This document shows positions 1-7,800 of a DNA stretch of 32,201 nucleotides, piece by piece. The DNA comes from a virus: positions 1 through 32,201 of the IMG/VR virus record IMGVR_UViG_3300009154_004099; one strand, given 5' to 3'. The translations under genes were made by a program, and so were the position numbers. Each line of letters starts with the position of its first letter. Within the stretch, counting starts at the first letter, position 1. The notes under the pieces were generated by a model. That model was not told where the DNA came from. It was given only the letters and a program-made list of their open reading frames with translations, and ran no database searches.

Positions 1-2
1 CT

Positions 3-3000
3 TGGTTTTATCTTGCCGGGAATAGTGCTGCACAGGGCAGTGGTTCTAAGGAAGCTGTATTATTTTCCAATGATGACGATATCAACAGCGGTGCGGTTGT
101 ATCAGGAAGTATCTGTTTGACTATTGCCGGTAACGCATCGACCACTGGCACTGGATTACTTTTTTATAGAAGACAAACATCTGGAGCATATGCTGAAGAA
201 TTTTATTATGGTACTACAATTGCTCAAAACACATGGAATCATGTTGCAGTAGTAAAATCAGGCACAAATATAAAAATATTTTTTAACGGATCAAGTGTTT
301 TATCGACAACTGCCGTAAATACCACATTTGGCACATCTGCAAAACCCGTTTCTATAGGCGGCAGATTTATAACTAACTATAGAAGCTATTTAAACGGTTA
401 CATCAGCAATTTGCGTATAGTAAAAGGCACAGCGGTCTACACAACTACTCCCTTTACACCAAGCACAATACCATTAACTGCCGTAACAAATACCAGTTTC
501 TTATTGTCAACACAAACTTTACAAAACAATACATTTATTGACAGCAGTAATAATGCATTGACTCTTACTAGAACTGGTTCAGTTACACAAGGTACATTCA
601 GCCCATATTCACCAAATGGTTGGAGTTTATATACCAATGGTACAAATAGCTATGCATATCTACCCCATAATGCATCTAGATCGATTGGCACTAGTGATTT
701 TTCAATTGAGTGCTGGGTATATATAGCAAAACAGCCAGCGAATTATACTAGAGTCTGGAGTGTTCAAAGCAACTATGGCTTGGCAAACAACACAGGAGTA
801 GAACTGTCATTTGGTATTGTGGATACACTGATACAAACACTAGTCGATGGTAATAGTTCGGTACAGGCCAGTGCAACATATGATACTACTAGCACCAGTG
901 GATCCGGACATGTTCGCAAATGGATACATGTGGTATCATCTAGACAAAATGGATACCTAAGGTTGTTTGTGAATGGAATTTTGCGTGAAGCACAAACCAA
1001 TTCAACAAATATTAATGGAACATCAAATACAAGTTTTGGAACAAACTCACAATTGGGCGTCGACTTAACTGAAATGTTCATCAGTAATTTTAGAATGTGT
1101 GTTGGATCTGTTCCCACAACATATTCTACCACCAGTACAGCCGGTGGTGTCACAATATTCACACCACCCACAAGTGCTTTGACTACCACAAGTCAAGGGG
1201 CCACTGCTGGTGATGTAAAATTGATGTTGTTCCAAAACAATAGAATTATTGATAATTCATCAAACAATTTTGCAGTAACCACAGTAAATAATCCTTCGAT
1301 TCAAAACTTTGGTCCATTTGCTAGTACAACTGCTTATACGCCAAGTCTACATGGTGGTAGTATGTACTTTAATGGCAGTAGTAGTTATCTGTCATCAACA
1401 ACGACCGCGTTCCAGCACACCGGAAATTTCACTTATGAATGTTGGGTCTATTGGAATGGTACAGTTCCTAGTGACTGGCCTATGATTTTTGATACAAGAC
1501 CATCAAATACTGCACAAAGTACTTCTATTGCTTGCAATTTAAATCCTACAACTTTTAGACTTAACTTCTATCTTGGGGGAACTGGTTATTACTGGGGATC
1601 GACCGCTCTACCGGCAAACATGTGGGTTCATGTAGCAGTGGTGCGTAGCAGCGGCACAGTAAAGATATATCAAAACGGTGTATTGGGCACAGATACAGCC
1701 TCAAATTCAAATACATTCTCAGGAGCCACTGGTATACGTATAGGAGCTAACATAGGTAATATGGGTTACTGGCCTGGATATATATCAAACTTTAGAGTAA
1801 CTAATGCAGCAGTATATACCGCCGCATTTCCACCACCAACAGCTCCAGTAACTGCCATCACTGATACAAGTTTGTTGTTAAATGGAACCAATTCTGGTAT
1901 TGTTGACAGCACTGGAATGAATGATTTGACAACTGTTGGGAACGCTATTATCAGCACAGCACAAAGCAAGTTTGGTGGTTCAAGCATGTATTTTGATGGA
2001 TCCACATATTTAACAGTGCCAACAAATCAAAATCTTGCATTTGGTTTGGGGAATTTTACAGTTGAGTTGTGGTATTATTCTACTAATCTCACATATGCTA
2101 AGGCTTTAGTTGATTTTAGACCATCTGGTGGTAATGGCGCATATTTTACTTTGTGGGTAACTACTTCTGGACAACCATTTTATTATGCAAATACGGCAAA
2201 TCAGATAATTGGGGCTGCACCATTATTAAATACTTGGAATCATGTTGCAGTAGTTCGTTTAGGAACAAGTACTAAGATGTATATAAATGGTGTTGTTCAA
2301 TCAACCATATATAATGATAGTACTACATATTTGTCACCAGCTGACAGGCCGTTTATTGGTAGTGATAGCAATAATTTGTCCAATCCCAATAGCAATTTTA
2401 TCGGTTATATTGATGACCTGCGTATCACCAAAGGTGTGGCTCGTTATACAAGTAGTTTTAGAAACTTTATCCCATCAACCGCAGTATTGACTCAAACAAG
2501 TCAAGGTGCCACAGAATCAACAACCAGCTTGTTGTTGACTGCACAAAATAGCAATTTAATTGACAGCACAAATAAAAATAACTTTACCATTGTTGGTAAT
2601 GTAACATCCAGCACATCAACAGTAAAAGCTGGTGCTACCAGTATGTATTTTGATGGTTCAAGCTATGCATTTGTAAATGGTCAACCAAATCACTTCTCAA
2701 GTGGTGATTTTACAGTTGAGTTGTGGGTTTATTTTACAACAGTAACGGCAAGTAGAATCATTATTGATTATAGACCAGCAGGAAGTCAAGGAGTATATTT
2801 TACATTGTGGATAAATGCGTCAAGCCAATTTACTTATCATGTAAGTTCAACAAATCAAATTATTGGTACAGTTGCACAAGCAAGTACATGGTATCATATT
2901 GCAGTAGTGCGTTTAGGAACTAGCACCAAGATGTATGTAAATGGTACACAAGCGGGTTCAACATATACCGATAGCAATGTATATTTAAGTGCAGTTAACA

Positions 3001-4358
3001 GACCAATGATTGGTGCTGATGGATACACACCGGGATTGGGTATTACTGGTTATATTGATGATTTCAGAGTCAGCAATGTGGCTAGATATACTGCCAATTT
3101 TTATACAGGACCATATACGGCATCCACAGCACAGTCAATAGTTAGTGTTGCTGCAAACACCAATTTGGTATATTTAAAAGTTGGTAGTACAGTGACATTT
3201 ACTATTACTGCAACAAATATGACAGATGGCACAATTTTAAATTGGACTAATACGGGCACTAGTTCCAGTAATTATTTTGCAGATGGCCTCAATACCAGTT
3301 CAGTAACAGTTGTTAACAATACAGCAACTGTTACCAGAACTGTATTAACTAGTGCTAGCGCCAGTGCATCGACGTTGATATTATCAATATCTAATTTATC
3401 AGGTACAATATTGGCTACATCAGAATCAGTTAGTTTGTCAAGTGATGTATTATCAACATCTTATACGGTACAATATTTAGTTGTTGCTGGTGGTGGTGCT
3501 GGTGGTGGACGACATGCTGGTGGTGGTGGCGGCGGCGGTTTGTTACAAGGAACAACTACTACTGGTGCTGTTGGAACTACTTTGACAGTGACAGTTGGTG
3601 CTGGCGCTCCCAGATCAACTGGCGGGGCACGTGGTGCTGTAGGAAGTAATTCAGTTCTTTCTGGTTCCACGCTATCAACACAAACTTCAATTGGCGGAGG
3701 AGGTGGTGGAGTTTATCCAGCAAGTACTGGGGTTGCCGGAACTAACGGCGGTTCTGGTGGTGGAGGTGGTTCAGATAGTGGAACATCTGCTGGTGGTTCT
3801 GGCACAACCGGTCAAGGTTATGCGGGAGGTACTGGTGTTGGCGGCCAACCAGGTGATGCTCGTATTTGCGGCGGCGGCGGCGGTGCAGGTGGCGCTGGTT
3901 CTAATGGTGTATACAGCCCTGCCTCATCAGGACATGGTGGAGTTGGTCTTCAATGGTTTGACGGCTTTTACTATTCTGGTGGCGGCGGTGGCGGCAATTG
4001 GTCCACATCCGTCAATGCTGGAAATGGCGGAATTGGTGGCGGCGGTGGCGGAGGCATGATGGTCGGAGCCGGTCTCGCTGGTGTTGGTGGAAGTTCTGGT
4101 AGAAATCTGGGCGGCAATGGTGCAGGTCCTTCTCTATTAGATTCAACAGGCGGGGATGGTGGTGCAAACACCGGCGGCGGTGGTGGCGGTGTTGGCCAAA
4201 GTCAATATCAAAGCTATACTGGAAATGGTGGAGCTGGTGGTTCTGGAATTGTTGTAATTCGTTACGCTGGAGCACAAAGAACTACAGGCGGAACGGTGAC
4301 AATGGATAAAGGATATACCTACCACGCATTTACAACTTCTGGTACATTTACTTACTAA
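3..4358 (+). CDS. Giant LamG-array / glycine-rich tail fibre-like adhesin 1 (5' partial)
   Basis: The frame is open from base 3 to the TAA at 4356-4358, so the gene begins left of the window; a TTG at 117 is only an internal codon. At least five concanavalin A-like LamG (Laminin_G_3 type) domains follow one another. Each carries the W-x-H-(V/I)-(A/V) strand hallmark, near nt 234, 921, 1620, 2235 and 2890, and most end in a G-Y-I-(S/D)-(N/D)-(F/L)-R strand. An Ig-like domain follows (about 3130-3460), then a glycine-rich domain (about 3469-4250) with runs of up to seven Gly, framed by YLVVAGGG and GGSGIVVIRY. It ends in a short aromatic strand (TSGTFTY). LamG folds bind carbohydrates, and polyglycine tips bind receptors in some T4-like adhesins such as phage S16 gp38. 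A receptor-binding fibre is therefore likely, although attachment to the baseplate cannot be seen because the N-terminus is missing. Confidence 0.8.
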   Translation, partial: WFYLAGNSAAQGSGSKEAVLFSNDDDINSGAVVSGSICLTIAGNASTTGTGLLFYRRQTSGAYAEEFYYGTTIAQNTWNHVAVVKSGTNIKIFFNGSSVLSTTAVNTTFGTSAKPVSIGGRFITNYRSYLNGYISNLRIVKGTAVYTTTPFTPSTIPLTAVTNTSFLLSTQTLQNNTFIDSSNNALTLTRTGSVTQGTFSPYSPNGWSLYTNGTNSYAYLPHNASRSIGTSDFSIECWVYIAKQPANYTRVWSVQSNYGLANNTGVELSFGIVDTLIQTLVDGNSSVQASATYDTTSTSGSGHVRKWIHVVSSRQNGYLRLFVNGILREAQTNSTNINGTSNTSFGTNSQLGVDLTEMFISNFRMCVGSVPTTYSTTSTAGGVTIFTPPTSALTTTSQGATAGDVKLMLFQNNRIIDNSSNNFAVTTVNNPSIQNFGPFASTTAYTPSLHGGSMYFNGSSSYLSSTTTAFQHTGNFTYECWVYWNGTVPSDWPMIFDTRPSNTAQSTSIACNLNPTTFRLNFYLGGTGYYWGSTALPANMWVHVAVVRSSGTVKIYQNGVLGTDTASNSNTFSGATGIRIGANIGNMGYWPGYISNFRVTNAAVYTAAFPPPTAPVTAITDTSLLLNGTNSGIVDSTGMNDLTTVGNAIISTAQSKFGGSSMYFDGSTYLTVPTNQNLAFGLGNFTVELWYYSTNLTYAKALVDFRPSGGNGAYFTLWVTTSGQPFYYANTANQIIGAAPLLNTWNHVAVVRLGTSTKMYINGVVQSTIYNDSTTYLSPADRPFIGSDSNNLSNPNSNFIGYIDDLRITKGVARYTSSFRNFIPSTAVLTQTSQGATESTTSLLLTAQNSNLIDSTNKNNFTIVGNVTSSTSTVKAGATSMYFDGSSYAFVNGQPNHFSSGDFTVELWVYFTTVTASRIIIDYRPAGSQGVYFTLWINASSQFTYHVSSTNQIIGTVAQASTWYHIAVVRLGTSTKMYVNGTQAGSTYTDSNVYLSAVNRPMIGADGYTPGLGITGYIDDFRVSNVARYTANFYTGPYTASTAQSIVSVAANTNLVYLKVGSTVTFTITATNMTDGTILNWTNTGTSSSNYFADGLNTSSVTVVNNTATVTRTVLTSASASASTLILSISNLSGTILATSESVSLSSDVLSTSYTVQYLVVAGGGAGGGRHAGGGGGGGLLQGTTTTGAVGTTLTVTVGAGAPRSTGGARGAVGSNSVLSGSTLSTQTSIGGGGGGVYPASTGVAGTNGGSGGGGGSDSGTSAGGSGTTGQGYAGGTGVGGQPGDARICGGGGGAGGAGSNGVYSPASSGHGGVGLQWFDGFYYSGGGGGGNWSTSVNAGNGGIGGGGGGGMMVGAGLAGVGGSSGRNLGGNGAGPSLLDSTGGDGGANTGGGGGGVGQSQYQSYTGNGGAGGSGIVVIRYAGAQRTTGGTVTMDKGYTYHAFTTSGTFTY

Positions 4359-4374
4359 TTTCAAGGAGCAATCA

Positions 4375-4758
4375 ATGAGTCATTTTGCAAAAGTAGAAAA
4401 CGGCACGGTAACACAAGTTATCGTTGCCGAACAAGATGTTATCGATACAGGTATGTTTGGATCTGGTTGGATCCAAACATCCTATAACACCAGAGGTGGT
4501 GTACATCATAATCCTGAAACTAACGAGCCATCCGAAGATCAATCACGTGCATTACGTAAAAACTATGCAGGTGTTGGTTATACCTATGACAGTGAGCGTG
4601 ATGCTTTTATCCCACCACAGCCATATGCCAGTTGGGTTTTAGATGATAGTTCATGTTTATGGGCCGCTCCAGTTGCAATGCCAAGTGATGACAAGCAATA
4701 TATTTGGGATGAAGCAACTCAATCCTGGGTTGAATTTCAAAATACTGAACAAGCTTAA
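4375..4758 (+). CDS. Conserved phage protein of unknown function (MSHFAKVENG family), between the two fibres
   Basis: A 127-residue soluble protein beginning MSHFAKVENG, with a good Shine-Dalgarno (AAGGAG, 4363-4368) 6 nt before the ATG and 16 nt after the fibre stop. I recognise the pattern (N-terminal FAKVENG..TQVIVAE, central LRKNYAGVGYTYD, then FIPPQPYASW) from small proteins recurrent in marine T4-like and other aquatic phages; none has a function I can name. It is rich in Trp, Tyr and Asp, with no signal peptide, membrane segment or catalytic motif. Its position, co-transcribed behind one fibre and before a terminator, suggests a fibre-associated role such as assembly factor or minor virion protein. 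That is inference from context only. Confidence 0.75.
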   Translation: MSHFAKVENGTVTQVIVAEQDVIDTGMFGSGWIQTSYNTRGGVHHNPETNEPSEDQSRALRKNYAGVGYTYDSERDAFIPPQPYASWVLDDSSCLWAAPVAMPSDDKQYIWDEATQSWVEFQNTEQA

Positions 4759-4770
4759 TTGTTTTTAATT

Positions 4771-4795
4771 GAAAACACCACTGAGTGGTGTTTTC
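4771..4795 (+). terminator. Intrinsic terminator after fibre 1 and the 127-aa gene
   Basis: A self-complementary 25-mer: GAAAACACCACT pairs with AGTGGTGTTTTC around a minimal central loop (TGA in practice), followed by TTTATTG. The stem's right arm supplies part of the U-tract. It lies 13 nt after the 127-aa gene and before the late promoter of fibre 2, so it separates the two fibre transcripts. Its symmetry means it could also work on the minus strand, but no minus-strand gene points at it. Confidence 0.85.
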
Positions 4796-4827
4796 TTTAT
4801 TGTGATTAATTTGATACAGTTCTGTGG

Positions 4828-4834
4828 CTAAATA
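4828..4834 (+). promoter_or_regulatory. Putative T4-type late promoter (CTAAATA) for fibre 2
   Basis: CTAAATA lies 30 nt upstream of the ATG at 4865, directly after the terminator. It matches the core of the T4 late promoter (TATAAATA), and no convincing -35 box pairs with it. The leader has no clear Shine-Dalgarno sequence. Confidence 0.55.
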
Positions 4835-4864
4835 CTAGTATATTTCTAGTTACTACTTGTCAAA

Positions 4865-7800
4865 ATGCTAATAGCCCAAACTCTTGCCACGTCTGTTGGA
4901 AGAAATCCACAGATTTCAACCACAATATCCTCTATTTTGGATATTTACAAATCTAATACAGCATTTGCATTGGACGGGCAAAGTATCGACGCCATTGATC
5001 TAATAACCAAAAACTCATTGGCTATAGTGGGCAATGCTGAAAATATGATCAGCACATTAAAATATAAGTATGATTCCAATAGTTTATATTTTGATGGTGA
5101 TACTTATATAACAGTAACAAACAACACTGGCTTGGCTCTTGGTATAGATGATTTTACTGTTGAGTTATGGATTTATCCCACATCGTTTAAAAATAGTCAA
5201 GCTCTAATTGATTTTAGACCACCTAACATCAATGGAGCATATTTTACTTTGTGGGTAAATACTTCCGGACAACCATATTACTATGTAGCTTCAGCAACTC
5301 GTATCACTGGTTCAGCAATGGTGTTGAATACTTGGAATCATATCTCAATATGTCGTAGCAGAACCAATACCCGGATGTTTCTCAATGGCGAACAAACAGG
5401 ATCAACTTTTGGTGATGGGACAACCTATCGCATATCAACCAATAGACCAATGATTGGTGCTGGGGGTTTTGAATCGGGGACTGCAGGAAAATTTACTGGC
5501 TATATAAATGAATTGCGTATAACCACTGGTGTAGCAAGATACACTAGTAGATTTATCCCAGCAAGTATAGTTGATGCAAGTGACCCATATTGGGACAGTA
5601 CATATATAAATTTAAAGGGCGGCTCTAATATACCCAATTCAAATAGTGTTACGGACTCTAGTGCAAAAGCAACACAAATAACTTCTAATACCCCACAGGG
5701 CACATTTACACCGTTTTTAGGATCGGGTCATTATAGTGTTTATTTTGATGGATCAGGCGATTATTTAACATCAACGAATTCAATAGCTTTTGGTACTGGT
5801 GATTTTACGATTGAGTTTTGGGTATATCCAACGAGATCTCCAGACGCTGATTGGACTACATTAGTCAGTATTGGTAACAATGTTGGCGGACAGGAAATTA
5901 GAATTTCACAAAATATCAACGGCGGCGGTTTTGGAATATTGATACCAGGTAACTATCATAAAGGATATGGCACTCTTGAGTTAAATCGATGGCATCATAT
6001 AGCCCTAATAAGAAATGGTGGCGTGGTTGTATTTTATCGAAACGGAATATTGGTTGATTCAACATTAAATGCAACATTTAATTTTAATCCCAGCATTAAT
6101 TCTACTAGAATTGGTATGTCACCGTATGGTGCTCAAGATGGATATTTTAAGGGTTATATTTCAAATTTAAGAATAACTAAATCAGTTGTTTATGATACTA
6201 GAGAGATCATTAATTTCCCAGTTCCTACAGACCCACTATCAATAGTACCTAATACTCAACTATTAACCTGTTATGATAATAATTTTATAAACAGCGCATT
6301 GGATTATTTGGAAAATCTAAATATCAGCGGTAATGTTAAGATTTCAACATGGACACCGTTTTCGCACCCATATTCTGTATCTAAGATGGCGGGCAGTTAT
6401 TATATAAATGGGTCGTCAATAGTTGCTACTCCACAAGCAGATTACCTAATAGGTCTACAGGATTTTACTTTTGAATGTTGGGTTTATCCTCTGGCAACTG
6501 GCACATTTAATTTAGTGGATAATAGACCGCTAAATACCAATGGTATTTATTTTGTTCTTACATATACAACTGGAACCAATATTTCTCTATATGTAGATTC
6601 TACAACTCAATTCAGTTCAGGGTCGGGACCAAAGTTAAACTCTTGGAATCATATTGCTTATGTTAAAAAATCTGGTCAGGCAACAATATTTTTAAACGGA
6701 AATGCAGTTGTGGTTGGCGAGGACAAATTCAATTACTTAGATTCTAATTGGTCCTTTGGATACGCAGCATTTAATTCTGACGCACTAAATGCTTATATAA
6801 CAGGCATTCGTGTAGTAAATGATGCAATTTATCAATTTGGATTACCAATTGATACACAATCTGAGCCAACATTGACCAATGATCCCAAATCCAATAGTGT
6901 TGTTTTATTATTAAATGGGAATAGTAGTCAACTGACCAATTCCTTTGTTGATAGCAGCCCAAACAATTTTTCCATATCCGTTGTTGGTGATCCAGTCCCG
7001 TCACCAGGAACTTTTTCGCCATTTGTTAATAACATTGGATATTACAGCGTTTATTTTGATGGATCTGGGGATTACTTATTTGCATCCCCAGATCCTGTAT
7101 TTTCATTTGAACTTGAGGATTTTACTGTTGAATGTTGGATTTATATACCACAAATACCAAACAATAATTACGGTAAAATGATTGTTGATGCTAGACCCTG
7201 GTCAACTAACGGTGCTTATTGGTTATTGGGCCTCACACCGTCTGGAATTGTAAGATTCAGTCAGGGATCGAACGCGGTAGGTTTAGATTCTTCATATGCT
7301 GTCCCAATAAGCCAATGGGTTCACATTGCTGTGACTAGATCAAGCACAAACATTTATATGTTTATAAATGGTGACGTTGTCAATTCGGCCACTGGTGCGG
7401 CTGCAAATATATTATCTAGTGGCCTACGTATTGGCGTTAATTCTTTCGTCGGTAATGCTCCAGATACGTATTTTAGTGGTTATATTTCTAACTTTAGAAT
7501 TATTAAAGGCACTGCGATCTATGTTTCAAAATTCACCCCATCAACTACTCCACTGCTGGACGTTTCTGGTACTAGTATATTGGCTTGCCAAAGCAACAAG
7601 TTTAAGGATTCCAGCATTAATCAGTTCCTAATAGATGTTAATGGTAATCCAAAGATTCTTACATTTTTCCCATTTTTGATTACTGAGGAATTGTATTCAA
7701 TATCTATTGTTGGGGGATCAACATATTTTACTAATAATAGTTATTTAACATTGTCGGCGAAAGATGCATTAAGTTTTGGTACTAGTGCGTTTACTATCGA

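Noticed and set aside
117-119. TTG at 117 as the start of fibre 1
   Set aside because: The same frame is open without a stop from base 3, and the upstream residues already read as a LamG domain, so the gene is truncated by the window edge.
3500-4250. Short direct repeats (GGTGGTGGC-type) as a CRISPR or tandem repeat array
   Set aside because: Irregular spacing, in-frame Gly codons and no spacers of constant length; protein-level low complexity explains them.
3461-4364. Long minus-strand and +1 frames across the glycine-rich tip (Pro- or His-rich translations)
   Set aside because: They are complements or frame shifts of repeated Gly codons (GGN), which avoid stop codons in other frames; no ribosome sites or protein-like composition.
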